Below are positions 23,361 to 34,799 of a stretch of DNA of 64,000 bases, piece after piece. Every line of letters starts with the position of its first letter. The first letter of the stretch is position 1. Below the pieces are notes generated by a model. The model did not search any database and had not been told where the DNA came from. It was given only the letters and a program-made list of their open reading frames with translations. The position numbers and the translations under genes were made by a program. The stretch lies in contig JACVRA010000125.1 of the NCBI GenBank assembly GCA_019828545.1, forward strand, positions 186,001 to 250,000. Reading direction: 5' to 3'. Source of the DNA: Paracamarosporium sp. OC-R06-R3 (taxonomy: Eukaryota; Ascomycota; Dothideomycetes; Pleosporales; Didymosphaeriaceae).

Positions 23361-24611
23361 ATGTCTCCGCTGCTCCCCCCAATCGCAGACGGGACGACCA
23401 AAAAATGGAGCACAAAAGCCCTCATGCAACGCCACGGCAGCGTCGTCCTAATGCTCCTCGCCCAACTATGTTCCGCCATCCTGTCCACCATCGGCCGCCT
23501 CCTGCGAACAGGACACGACGGCGAAGCCACAGGCATGGGCACATCTGAAGTACCACACCCCATCCCATACCCATACACCCATCCCATACCCATACACCCA
23601 TCCCATACCCATACACCCATACACCCACGCACAAACAAACAAACAAACCAATCTAACCCTCCCACATAGATCCTCCTAACCATGACCCTAACAACCACCC
23701 TCCTAACCTGGACCCAAGCCGCGCTCCTCCACCTCCCACACCTCCCCCTAGGCCCACCCTCGGCGCGCCCGCTCCTCGTCCTCCGCGGCACCGCAGGCTT
23801 CATCGGCATCTGGGGCTTCTACTACTCCCTGCGGTACCTCGCGCTGGCGGAAGCCAGCATCATAAACTTCCTCTCGCCGATGGTGGCCGTGCTTCTGCTG
23901 GGCGTGTTCCCGGGCGCGCGGACGTCGGCGGTGCAGGTGCTTGCGGCGGGGGTGTCGATGGGGGGCGTGGTGTGCGTGTTGCAACCGTGGGGTGGGGGCG
24001 TGGAGCATGGGAGGGGGATGGGGAGGGAGCAGGTTGTTGCGGTGGGGGCGGCGCTTGTGGGGGTTGCGGGGGGCGCCGTGTCGTATGTTGCTATGGCGAG
24101 GCTTGGGGAGAGGGTTCATCCTGTGTTGACGGTGGCGTATTTTTCGACGTTTTGCGTGGTGCTGAGCGGGTTGTTGTTGGTTGTGCAGCGGGAGGAGTTG
24201 AGGTTGCCGAGTACGGCGCTCCAGTGGGGGATGGCGCTTGCTCTTGGGGTTGTGGGGTTCGTGATGCATTGGTTGATGACGGCGAGTTTGACGTGGGATG
24301 GTGACTCGAAGAGGCCGTTGAACTTTGTATACACGCAGATCGTGTTTGCCATGTTGGCGGATAAGGTCATCTGGGATATTGCTCCTGATGGGTGGAAGTA
24401 TGTTGGTGGAGCATTGATTATATGCAGTGCGATATTTGTCGCATCGACCAAGGCGAGCCACCAGTATGCACTCGTGCATAGCGATGCTGGGGACGAAGAA
24501 GACGATTTAGAGCTAGAGTTGGGCAAGGAACAGACTGAGGTAGCCGGAGATGACTTGGAGCTGGAGTTGAGCAAGGAGCAGGCGGAGGTAGCCAAAGACG
24601 TAGAGCCTTAG
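23361..24611 (+). CDS. DMT superfamily (EamA) membrane transporter
   Basis: Two exons, 23361-23549 and 23670-24611, in phase (junction GMGTSE|ILLTM), giving 376 residues. The protein has ten predicted TM helices in two EamA halves. Landmarks are 'LRGTAGFIGIWGFYYSLRYLALAEA' (shortened here) opening the first repeat and 'LNFVYTQIVFAMLADKVIWD' in the second. Fungal relatives are SLC35G/YMR253c-like, with unknown substrates. The C-terminus holds a tandem 16-residue acidic repeat, DDLELELGKEQTEVAG followed by DDLELELSKEQAEVAK, which may form a cytosolic coiled segment. Codon choice changes sharply from C-rich at the 5' end to G-rich after about 23,930. Confidence 0.85.
23569..23635 (+). repeat. 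19-bp minisatellite inside an intron
   Basis: About three copies of CCCATCCCATACCCATACA plus a partial copy, followed by an AAAC run, fill most of the 120-base intron of the DMT transporter gene. The complementary strand has GGG runs every few bases and could form a quadruplex. Confidence 0.8.
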
Positions 24612-25143
24612 TACAAGTTACCGTTGAGGTATGCCATGAAAGGACGTGAACGCCGTCTGGCCGTGCGGTGGTGATGCTAGTAATCTTTCCATGACCTATG
24701 GTACCTTCAACCTGGGACTGTGGAAATCACAACTGAACTGACCGGGTTAGCGATGGTGATATAACACGACCAGACTTGCAACACTTAGAACAAAATATGT
24801 ATTAACCACCCCAACACCTCATTACAAAGAACCATCCATCCCACCTATGCCTACCAGTTCAGATGCCATCCGTTCTTTATGCTCCGACCAGGAAACACAT
24901 TCATGAGACCCATAGGAAAAATGAAGTAGAACAGACAGAAAGCGCTAATCAGAGTCCAACAAAAGCTTTTACGAAAATCCTGCACCAGCTTCGAGCATGT
25001 CGGCACACGCAAGTACAATTTGCGGGCATACCGTGAGAGAGAAACCAAGCATCAACGTCGTAGTACCGTAGTCATCGTGAATGTCCAATGGCGTACGTGT
25101 ACGCCATCTGCCATCCTAGTCTTGATCCCTGCCGTTACCCTGC
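24612..25143. other. convergent intergenic region
   Basis: 3' flanks of the DMT transporter and reticulon genes. No additional feature. Confidence 0.6.
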
Positions 25144-26759
25144 TTACAAAGCAGGCTCAGCAACCTTCCCCGGGGAAGCAGGCTCCTTGGTCACGACGGG
25201 CTCATCCTTGGGTGCCGCAGGGAAGTCCTCACGCTTGACCTCGGGAGAAGAAGAGCGGCCACGGTACTGGTTGATGGTCTCCTGCGCCTTGGCGGTGTAC
25301 TGCTGGGTATATCCCTGGAGAGTCTTGGTCGCGTTTCCAGTGCGCTCGGCGGCAAGGTCACGAAGCTGGGTAGCCTGCTGGTTCGCACTAGAACAAATTA
25401 TCAGTATGGTGTACTAATGGATACTTTGAGGAGACTACTCACAGGTTGTATCCCTTCTCCAGCTGAGCATCGATGACCTCCTTATTCTTAATGTAGATGA
25501 GAGGACCAAGGTACGCAATGGTGGTGGCGATGAGAGCCAGGCCCCAAAGCGGAACGAACTTGATCAAGAAGTAGGCGATCAACGAGGCGAAGAAGGCCTA
25601 GGGTATGTTAGCAAACTGTTAAATTTATACATTAACATATCAATCACTTACGCCAATGGTGGTGTACACGTTCTCGGCGAAAACGATACGCTGGGACTCA
25701 ATGACGAAGAAGTTGATGAACTGCTCAATGTCGTCCGTGAGACGCTCGAGTGAGGCCTTCTGGATCGTGAAGTATTGACGTGGGCGGAACTGAGAAGTAA
25801 AGCCCTTGCCGATGGTGAGTTGTCCAGCAACTTCTGCGGCGGCCGTGGTACCAAGAGTCACCCACACAGCCTTGAGAATGTATCGGAACACGTTGAGGTA
25901 GCGGGCGGAGAAGATGAAGATGACAATCGAGGCGAATGAAAGGGCGGTCGCACGAGGATTCCTCCACTGAAGCGAGTCAGTCAGTACACAATCCAAAATT
26001 CATGTGGGTTGGGGACATACGCTCAGAAGGCGATAGAACAAGCTGTGGTAGTGTGTCAAGGGCTGGCCTGTAGCGGCGGGCTGGTCGGGGGTTGTGCGAG
26101 CATTTGCAAGATCCGCAAACTCGTTCTTTGTCGCTGCTGCCTCAGCCTTCGCTTTCTCTGCCACAGGGCCTAGGAGGGGTCAGTATTGCGTCACTCAGAG
26201 GCCCCCAATATCAACTGGCACGACCGGAGATGTTTGAGTCCTTGCGGTTACCCTAGAGCAGGAAACACAGAGGCCAAAGGACTCAAAGTCCCCGTCTGCG
26301 TGTGCGGGAATTGTCTCGGGATTTTGGCACTGTGTCGCGAGACCACGTTAGCAAGCTCGCCCGCGGACAGGAATGGCAGCCTAACTTACCTCACCGTTGG
26401 CGACTGTGTCCTTCAGGTTCTGGGTAGCGGGGTGGCTGTTGACGGCAGACATTGCTGATTGTGCAGCTGTGAGGTTGTGAGAGAGTGTTGCGGATTGCGT
26501 GCGTGGGCACGGTGCGATAAGACTGGTTTTGGGCGTTAGCTGCAGCTCGGCAAGCCCCGGAGGGGTATCAAGTTTCCAAGGTGCGGAGCGTGTCACGTAC
26601 CTTACAGTTCAACAGGCTGTTCTTCGCGTTGACAGCGTGGTCAGCCACCGTCGGTCCGTTTGCTGCACCGTTGCCGCTGGGCTGCTCGATGGTGTCGTAG
26701 ACGTGTGTGTCTTCGTTCAACACGAGCGGGTCGGTGTTTAGGTTGTTGGGGGCCGTCAT
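25144..26759 (-). CDS. reticulon-like ER membrane-shaping protein
   Basis: Six exons: 26759-26606, 26466-26395, 26169-26021, 25966-25652, 25597-25443 and 25387-25144. All phases agree and give 362 residues. The reticulon homology domain starts at 'LFYRLLSWRNPRATALSF' and has two long hydrophobic hairpins ('SIVIFIFSARYLNVFRYIL' and 'FLIKFVPLWGLALIATTIAY') separated by a roughly 60-residue loop, as in yeast RTN1. The N-terminal 120 residues are polar and the C-terminus is a charged helix ('LRDLAAERTGNATKTLQGY'). It would sit in tubular ER and bend membranes. The second exon also contains an ATG (26452), so a shorter form starting there is possible if another promoter is used. Confidence 0.9.
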
Positions 26760-27917
26760 GCTTGCAGCTGTACCTTCAGGTCTGTTTATTGATTTTTCTG
26801 GAGCTAACAGAGTGTGTCTGGTAAAGTTAAGTTGGGTGTAGGTGCAAGAGAGCAGAAGGGAGCAGTTTTGTGTGGGCAGGGGCAGCTCTTGCACTGCTCG
26901 TGTGAGCTCCTCAAGCTAGGGCCGCATATGACGCAGCTGTTCGTCAACCACAAACATTTCACTGGAACCTGCCAGACCACTCGAGCCCCACAAACATCCC
27001 TTCAGAATTATGTCATGGCCCGCCTGCTAAAGGCACCATGGAATGCGCTCAGCGGCGTTGCGAGACGTGCAGAAGCGCGGCCTGCTCCTTGCGCAAGTTT
27101 ACTGTTCCCCGCGGCCAGGTATTGTTTCGCGCTCCGTGCACATCATTTTAGGGCCGAGCATGTGAATATTGCCCAGCCGTCACCTGCTCTGGCGGGTCTA
27201 GTCACGCGAGCAACCTTCAACCTCCAAACGACTCCGTGAGAGTTACGAATGAGTATTATAGTCAAGTGCTCGCTACATTCCACCATGCACCCATCTCTAT
27301 GCGATGTTCGTATTCGCAGAGAGCATCACAACGACTCTAGACGTTACGTTACCACCTGCACGTGCCACACAAGCTAGATCAAGATGATTGCTGCCTGAAG
27401 ATAACCCAAAATTCTTGTCTTTGGAATATCATCTCACATGGTTATTTTTCGAGGGATGTGAAAACGCTGTTTATACAGCCTGTTCAACCAACCTTGGACT
27501 CGAGGGGCCCGCAAGAACCATGTTCAGCATATGCTTGAACCTAGCAAAACCATGCATCTCTCCCATATGCAATACCGCCCGGCTGAATCAGCGGGCTCGG
27601 ACCGACGATCATCTACTCCACGTGGGCGCCATGTGGGCAGCGTCTGAAAGCGGCGAGTAGGTAAGCATCAAGCATGTGCCGTAGCTGAAGACTTGGTTCT
27701 GCTGCAGCCCAGCCCTATCATATTACCGGACGGACTCTAATAAACAGAATAACATTTGAGTTTGGACGTAGTATTTCTATTTCAATTATAACGCTAAGAA
27801 GCTGGACAATTTGATTCCTCTTTTGAATTTTTCACCAACCCGTAGATGCTGCTTCTGTCTGGCAAGGTCATGCATTTTACAGTAATGATAACGAGCAGCA
27901 ATTCTCCACGCAGCTCA
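26760..27917. other. intergenic region
   Basis: Upstream of the reticulon gene and 3' flank of the DJ-1-like gene. A 90-codon open frame at 27,388-27,660 has no recognisable domain and is not called. Confidence 0.5.
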
Positions 27918-28820
27918 TCAAAGTTTATCGAATGCCTTGACAGCCGCCTCAGCAGTCACTTTCGCACTCGCAGGATTAGCACCAGTCACGATCCTACCAT
28001 CCGTATGAGCGAAAGCTGCCCATGGAGACGGAGGCGCGATATCTACGTGTGATCAGCATCCACCCTCTGCAAAACAAGGGGCATTAGAAAACTCCTCACA
28101 TTTGGCACCAGCAGAGCCCGCAGCGGACTCGATCGTAGGCCTGTTCCAGGACTTGATCGTATCCAGCACGCCTTCTTCGATTTCGCCCTGTGTGGTAAAG
28201 CCTGTTACCTCCTTGCCGGAGATGATGGATGCGCCGGTGGACTTGTCGATGATACCGGGGAAGATGGCGCCGCCGTGGCACACGGCTGAGATGATGTCGC
28301 CGCGGCTGTACATGTTTGCGGCGATGGATTGGAGGCCTTGGGGTTGCAGGTATGTTAGTAGATGACACAGCAACTGAAGTGATTTGCCCGTCGAAAACCG
28401 CATTACCTTTGGCATCAGGATAATCAATGAGACTAGCATGTCCCGCGCTAGCGAAGAAGATACCGTACTGCAAGCCATCAGCCGGTCTAACTCAGCATTC
28501 TAATGACCCCAATGAAAGTATACATTCTCCCACTGTACGTCCGCCGGCTTCAAAAGCTTATCCAGTTTGCTCCGGAACTCGCTGGAGTGGTCCTCCCATA
28601 TTTTCCTTTCGTCGTCGTTCAGCCAATTCTTTTGTTGAGAGAGCCAGTCTGCCGAGTAGGAGCCCGTCTCTGACACGAGATCGACCTCGAAGCCAGCTTT
28701 CTTGAATACTTCGAATGGGTGGAGTGCTTCGGTGATGAAGAGGCCGGTTTCCTTGCCGTCGGGGTAGAGGGGAGCATGGGCGGATGTGACGGCGATGAGG
28801 GCTCTGCGTGGAGGAGGCAT
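27918..28820 (-). CDS. DJ-1/PfpI family protein, HSP31-like (glyoxalase III type)
   Basis: Four exons: 28820-28524, 28467-28407, 28336-28100 and 28042-27918, in phase, giving 239 residues, almost the length of yeast Hsp31. The nucleophile elbow is 'ISAVCHGGAIFPG' with Cys in the AVCHG motif. The acid residue is supplied by 'PDGKETGLFITEALHPF', and 'GFEVDLVSETGS' is also typical of the HSP31 branch. Members convert methylglyoxal to lactate without glutathione and also act as stress chaperones. A branch point TACTAAC precedes the third exon. Cytosolic. Family is certain; glyoxalase III activity is inferred from the HSP31-like length and motifs. Confidence 0.9.
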
Positions 28821-30423
28821 GTTTGGTTGGGGTTATCGTGTTGCTGGATGTCTCGCTGTGATTTAGCTGGGTTGAACACGGCATAATGCAACAATGGAGA
28901 CATAAATACTGCAGCAGATGCTGGCCGGAGGAGCACGGAACGATTGCATGGGCCGTATCCGAGAAGGTTCTTGTTGTGGATGGAACCAGCGCCGGAAGCT
29001 GCTCCGGTACGACTATACAGCGTGAAAGCTGGGTTTCCAAGGGTTGTTATGGCGGGGAAGCAGTAGACCGGTCAGCACCAGGTCGGAGTCGTGCCATGCT
29101 ACCCCGCGAAGCTGTATCTTAGTAAGGCGAGGAGTAGCACTTTTACTTGTTCAACTGCAGGTACTGTGAAGTCCCCTTGGCTGTTGATGAGCTTCTAAAA
29201 AGGCAGCAATACTCGTTTAGGTAGCAATGGAACGAGGATGAATATATCACACCACTAGTAATGGAAGCTGGCTATGGAGCATGTGTAATTCATCCTTGGG
29301 TGGTGCAAGCGGCTGTGCACAAGTATGATGGTATGATGCAGGTGGATCGGCGGCATACCAGGAATGCGGTTGGGATCGTCGCCAGGAGTTGAGGCTCACG
29401 CATGACGCGGCGGGCGCTCGGCTACGGGCTGTGGGCTTGGGTTTGGGCTTGGGCTTGCTGCCCACGGCGTCGCTGGTGGTTATCGAGATAGCGAGGCACG
29501 CTGCTGGGCTTCAGGGACCCCCTCCCCCGAGTCAGGAGGCAGCACGGTATCAAAGCGAATGGCGGGGCCCAGGATAAGCGAGCGTGTTCCAGCCCCGCGG
29601 GATTCGTGGGGGTGCTGGCCTTGCGAATTGGCGCAAATGCAGCTGCAACTGCGCGCTTAGCAAAACACGCTGGCTGCGGCGTGCTCAACCCGGCGGCACC
29701 GCATTGGGTGCCTGGCCAGACACTTGTGCAGCCAGGCGAGCTGCGATCGTGTCGTCGTCTGCGAGGTTGCGCAGTCGACGAGGCGGTCAGCTGGCATGTC
29801 GCTCTGTCCAAGCAAGCAAGCGAGCTGTCATGCACCGCGCGCTCGTGACAAGGGTGCCTCTGAATCACACGCAGGAGCCCATATATCTGATCCATTGTCA
29901 CTGCGAGGAGGTACTCGGGCTGTCACCGCGAAACCGCCGCCTTCACCCGTGCCTCTCCCACGAGTCAGTGTTCCAAGTCCCGAGGGGCCCGTTGCGCGCC
30001 GGTGCCGACGCTGCTTTGGGCGTGGCCTTATCACCGCCACATCTGCATCCTCGCATTCGCCCGACCCGCCTGCTCGAGTTTGGCTTGTCCTCTAGGCACT
30101 CTTGTCCTCCCTCCTCCCGCCGTCCATATCAAACGAGCGCCTTCCTGCCGTCCTCCGTCCTCCGTCCTCCTCCCCCCCAAACCGGCTGCCATCGCCGTTG
30201 CCACCGGCTGCGCATATATTGCAGCCTGTGCCCTGAAGTCATAGCCATCTCCACCCACTCGATCGATCCCGCGCCCTCGGTAGCAGACATGGTCAGAGCG
30301 CTCGACGATCAGCACCCGCCCACTGCCGTCATTGCGTTCCTCCAGAGACCCTACTGAGCGTCCATCCTTCGAGCAGCTCCCCCTCTGCGGAGGCGCGAGT
30401 CTGTTTGGGCTTTCCCAACCACC
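28821..30423. other. divergent intergenic region, GC-rich
   Basis: Shared upstream region of the DJ-1-like gene (minus) and the second rhodopsin-fold gene (plus). A short G-rich repeat (GGGCTT/GGGTTT units) lies near 29,434-29,458. From about 30,050 the plus strand is C/T-rich like a 5' leader. A 257-codon open frame (29,584-30,357) overlaps this leader but looks like low-complexity chance coding. Confidence 0.5.
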
Positions 30424-32100
30424 ATGATACTACCTCGCGCCCTCTACAACGATGCGCCCCCCGAGCGCCGCACCCGCGTCGCAAACAACCCCACGCTGCT
30501 CTACAGCTGGTGGTGCACCATCTTCTCCCTCATCATCATAGCAACCCGACTCACCGGCCGCTACATCAGGAACGAACGCTTCTTCCGCGAAGACAAGTTC
30601 ATGGCAGGCAGCCTCGTTCCGCTATTGGCCCGCATGGCTCTCATCCACGTCGTTCTGATTTGGGGTACCAACAATGCTAACACTACCGCCCTCTCGGATC
30701 CGACCAAGATTCACCATCGCGAAATCGGCGCGAAACTCGTTCTTGCCGCTAGGATTTTCTACACCATGTTGTATGCCACCCGCTTCGTTCTTGCTTACCC
30801 ACACTGATCCGCGTGCAGCATCTGGATGGCCAAGTTTACCGTTTCCGAATTCTTGAAGCGGATGACGGAACGGTTCTGGAAAAAAGGCTACGAGTTTGGC
30901 TTGCGTGGCATCCGCATCTTCCTCGTCGTTACCTTTTTCGCCGTCCTGATCGCTACTCTGGCAGAGTGTCAGCCTTTCCAGGAGAACTGGCAGGTCGTCC
31001 CGGAAGCGAAACCGCAATGTCGCCAGGGCTACGGACACCTCCTCACCATGGGCGTTACCGACATCGTCACCGATCTGCTCCTTATCTTCTTCCCGATTCC
31101 AATCATCCTCAGGTCCACAATGAACATCAAGCGCAAGTTGCAATTGGTCGCGCTCTTTTCCATGTCCGTTGTCCTCATCATCATCACTGCAGCCCGGATG
31201 CCGCTGGTCATTGAGAAACGCGGCCTGCAACAGTATCGCACTGTCTGGGCGTCCTCTGAAATCCTCGCTGCAACGGGCGTCTCCAACGCTATCATCCTAG
31301 GATCGTTTCTTCGCGACAGAGGCGTCAAGAAGACGAAATACAAGCCCGGATCAGCCACTGATAGCTTGGATCGTCGCTCTTCGACCCGGCGCACCTTGCA
31401 AGAACTCGGCAGCGACGAGGACCTCGCTCGCTCGTTAGGGTATCGTACGAATCCAGAGCTGTCGGACAAAAGATCGAGCATTGCAAGGCCTGCTCAAGTT
31501 GTCGATATCAACCTGCTCAATCCACGCGGACCACCACCGCCATTCTCAACTCCCAATTGGCAGCCCAGGAAACAATCAGAATTGTCCGACTATAGCAGCG
31601 AATTTGATCCGAAGCGCAGAGACAGCGAGGATCAGATACCCAGTCCTCGTGCTGCAATGGGGGGGAGAAGAGTGTCTTTCTTCGATGTGGGTGGGCTCTT
31701 AGAGAGCGGGCCGACGATAGCCCCGTCACCAACTGACTCAGTCATCGCCCAAGATTTCGCACCACAACCGCGGCGGGCGTCTAGGAGTTCTCTCAGTGCC
31801 AATGGGCGGTCGTATATTCCTGGTCGACGGCCATCGCGACTTTCTCAACAGTCCGAGGAGTACGAGATGGGCACCCGTCCTAGCCCTCAACTGCAGGATC
31901 CTGCAAATCTGCTAGCAGAACGAGATGAGTCTGCAGCAGAGACGATATCGAATGTGTCACCCACCGATACCAGGACACCAACTGCCTTTTCGAGTCGGCC
32001 ACTCATCGGTCGGGAAACACCCGCCATGACCCGCAGCACGACTGCGAACAGTCACACCAGCGTACCTAGCTTACAGGACGCCGGCGGACTTCTTTCTTAA
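30424..32100 (+). CDS. rhodopsin-fold integral membrane protein with long cytosolic tail
   Basis: Exons 30424-30770 and 30819-32100, in phase (TT|C), giving 542 residues. About seven TM helices occupy residues 30-290. Landmarks include 'RITGRYIRNERFF'-like charged turn (LTGRYIRNERFFREDKF), 'FIWMAKFTVSEFLKRM', 'LAECQPFQENWQV' (the CxPF/QCxPI position) and 'SSEILAATGVSNAIILGSF' in helix 7. This is a PTH11-related family without CFEM. The tail of about 250 residues is Ser/Arg/Pro-rich with many RRxS and SPxP sites ('RRASRSSL', 'RRPSRLS'), suggesting phosphorylation. It resembles fungal 'integral membrane protein' genes whose ligands are unknown. Confidence 0.8.
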
Positions 32101-32775
32101 CTATATGCTTGATACCCATGGCTTCTGGTACAGCCATTTCCTACTTATGTCTTTCGTTCATCTTTCAACGCACGATATCCCACGGCATGCGTTACGGCGT
32201 TGACGGTCACGATTTATGCATCACGAATTCTACCATAATGAATTGTCGCCTTGAGTGGCGTTCCAGGCCCCTATATTTACTAGGAGGCCATATTCTATCT
32301 ATGTTGGAGCAGTCAATTGAAGACTGCATTGGGAGGCACTTGGATATCAGGGTATTGTACGATATAGCATCCCGCCTTGCATGACGTGTGTCAAGCCGGG
32401 TCCATCTAATGCAATGCAATATATATTAAAGCTTCGGTGCTGCGGCGCGTTTGTGTGACGTTGGGTGCGCGTGCAGCTCGATCGGAAGATTCTGCGCTTC
32501 GCAGGGCTGTCGATAGTGCTTAAGCGCGGCATCCCCGTGGTGATCAATATAGATGCTCGCTTGACGGAGAGGGTGGACCTGGCTCGCTCGCCGTGGAAGG
32601 CTACCGGCTCCCACGTGACGAGACGAGCACAACTCTTCGACGTCTACATCACCTGAGCATCTACAACATGACATGACATGACAACGATATGCGCCGCAAC
32701 AACAAATAGTCCATAAATCGCGCGCACACGCCACGACCCCGCGCCCTACACCCAGTCCACCCACGTGCCCACCAC
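32101..32775. other. intergenic region
   Basis: 3' flank of the rhodopsin-fold gene and upstream region of the JmjC gene. A CATGA repeat (acatgacatgacatgac) lies near 32,667-32,683. Confidence 0.5.
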
Positions 32776-34329
32776 ATGACAACCACCACACCCATGCCCA
32801 CTCCCTCCCTCCAAGCCTTCCAGTCCCTAGCAGCACTAACATCCCAAACACGCACCCTCCTGTCCTCCCCCCTCACAGACCCCACCCTCCTCCCCGCCGG
32901 CCGCGCACCCCTCGCGCTCCTCCCGCGCGACCCACAGACATGCATGCGCCTCGCGTATCACCAGCTGCACGCCGTGCCGTATGCCGAGGTGAAAGTGTGC
33001 TGGCGGCGGTTGTACACTGATGCTGTGCTTTGGGGGGTTGTGGGGGTGGTTGAGGAGAGATTGGGGGAAGAGGAAAAGAAGAAGAAAGGGAAAGAGGGGG
33101 AAAGGGATGAGGGGAGGATGAAGGGGGAAGAGTGGATCGATACGATTGTCGAGATGTTGGATATGGGTGTTATTCTGGCTGGGGCGGTGGGGAGGGAGGA
33201 TTTGTTCGGGGCGTGGTTTGAGGGTTTGGGGGGTGTTTTGAGGGGGGATGAAGTTGGTGGAAATGGGGATGGGGATGGAAATGAGAGGGCTGCGAAGCGT
33301 AGGCGGATAACGTCTTCGTCTATGCACCGTCACGGCACCGCGGTTCCCGAGACGTTCCCAGAGGACCTTTCCCGCTGTCCTACGCTGAAGCATCCCATTC
33401 CCCGCACGAGAAACCCCGGTCTTTCGAGGTTCCAGGAGAAAGTGGGCAGGCCGGAGACGCAGACGCCGGTTGTGATCGAGGGCGCGATAGAGCACTGGCC
33501 TGCGCTTGGCGGGGAGCGCGCGTGGAGGAAGCCGGGGTATTTGCTAAGTAAGACGCTTGGGGGGCGGCGCCTGGTTCCTGTTGAGGTGGGGAGGAGCTAC
33601 ACGGATGCAGGGTGGGGGCAGAAGATTCTGAGTTTTAGGGACTTCATGGAGGAGTATATGTTTGGCGACGGAGCAGCACCAGATGGACACGAACACGAGG
33701 ACTCACGCAACACCCCCGAAACGAACGCCCGCATATCAACCCGGAAAGGAAGTCAGAAAGGATACCTCGCGCAACACGACCTCTTCGCCCAAATCCCCGC
33801 TCTCCGCCTAGACATCGCTGTCCCAGACTACTGCTACTCGTCTCCCGCACCGCAACCCACAAACCCCGCAAACATCAAGCCCGTCGCGGATCTAGATGAA
33901 CCGCTTCTAAACGCCTGGTTCGGCCCCGCGGATACCATCTCCCCGCTGCATACAGATCCCTACCATAACATCCTCGCGCAGGTCGTGGGCTACAAGTACA
34001 TACGGCTTTACGCACCGGAGGAAACGCCGAGGATATACCCGCGTGGGAAGGAGGACGATGGTGTCGATATGAGTAATACGAGTCGGGTGGATTTGGATCG
34101 TGCGATGGGGGTTTGGGGGGAGATTTCTTGCTGGGGGGATGATGGTGGTGGGGAAGTTGGAGATGGAGATAGAGACGAAGAGGTCAGTGAGGTGTATGGC
34201 GAGCTCAGGCAGGCGAGGTATGTGGAGGGTGTGTTGGGGCCGGGGGACTGCGTGTATGTTCCTGTGGGGTGGTGGCATTACGTGCGAAGTTTGACGCCGA
34301 GCTTTAGTGTGAGCTTTTGGTGGAATTGA
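32776..34329 (+). CDS. JmjC domain protein, KDM8/JMJD5-like
   Basis: Intronless 517-residue protein. The cupin-like JmjC domain covers about residues 215-515. The Fe(II) triad is His392 and Asp394 ('SPLHTDPYHNI') plus His501 ('PVGWWHYVRSL'). 'KYIRLYAPEE' and 'GPGDCVYVP' are conserved JmjC strands, and the C-terminal 'FSVSFWWN' is diagnostic of JMJD5/KDM8. The first ~200 residues are helical as in KDM8. Relatives are 2-oxoglutarate-dependent hydroxylases (arginyl C-3) or proposed histone demethylases or proteases. The protein is odd in having charged low-complexity inserts: Lys/Glu-rich near residues 98-120, Gly/Asp-rich near 160-175 and acidic near 455-475, inside the catalytic region. A nuclear signal (KRRR) lies near residue 176. 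Confidence 0.88.
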   Translation: MTTTTPMPTPSLQAFQSLAALTSQTRTLLSSPLTDPTLLPAGRAPLALLPRDPQTCMRLAYHQLHAVPYAEVKVCWRRLYTDAVLWGVVGVVEERLGEEEKKKKGKEGERDEGRMKGEEWIDTIVEMLDMGVILAGAVGREDLFGAWFEGLGGVLRGDEVGGNGDGDGNERAAKRRRITSSSMHRHGTAVPETFPEDLSRCPTLKHPIPRTRNPGLSRFQEKVGRPETQTPVVIEGAIEHWPALGGERAWRKPGYLLSKTLGGRRLVPVEVGRSYTDAGWGQKILSFRDFMEEYMFGDGAAPDGHEHEDSRNTPETNARISTRKGSQKGYLAQHDLFAQIPALRLDIAVPDYCYSSPAPQPTNPANIKPVADLDEPLLNAWFGPADTISPLHTDPYHNILAQVVGYKYIRLYAPEETPRIYPRGKEDDGVDMSNTSRVDLDRAMGVWGEISCWGDDGGGEVGDGDRDEEVSEVYGELRQARYVEGVLGPGDCVYVPVGWWHYVRSLTPSFSVSFWWN

Positions 34330-34799
34330 GGGGGAGGTGTTTGGTCGGAATGTGCTGGACAGCATTAGGGGGTTTTCAGTAATGATGGCTTTGGTGCTTG
34401 CAGTGGCAGTGCTGGGATGGCTTGGGCGGTGTTTGAGTCCGCGTGGGAACGATCATGACCAGATGTGCTGCGCTTCAAGTCTTGTCTTTTCCTCTATTCA
34501 GAGCTTCTTTAGACTTATGCTGTAACCCAGGTTTGAGGGTATTTCGATTGGTCTTGTTGAAACGGAAGAATACCCACAAAGCGATTTGCATAACTGATCT
34601 CGAATAATACAATAATTCACGTTCTATGTTACACTACAGAGACTTCCCATCCATTACCATCCGTCCACGCACATGAGAATAACCAAAACACTTCAAGCAA
34701 CACATTACACCTACCCCATGGCAATGTAAAACGATCACATCGTAGCCACCAACCACACCCCCTCCATTCTCGATTCCAACGCTCCAGAACCTCAGATGC
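34330..34799. other. convergent intergenic region
   Basis: 3' flanks of the JmjC and fasciclin genes. No further feature. Confidence 0.6.

Noticed and set aside
22450..23451. Several plus-strand frames upstream of the DMT transporter
   Set aside because: Low-complexity, pyrimidine-rich leader sequence with no conserved motif. The transporter start at 23361 is consistent with its first helices.
27388..27660. 90-codon open frame between reticulon and the DJ-1-like gene
   Set aside because: No domain, signal peptide, promoter element or plausible splice partner; length is compatible with chance.
29584..30357. 257-codon open frame upstream of the second rhodopsin-fold gene
   Set aside because: It lies in GC- and pyrimidine-rich leader sequence, overlaps long frames in other phases and on the other strand, begins with a non-ATG codon and has no domain-like pattern.
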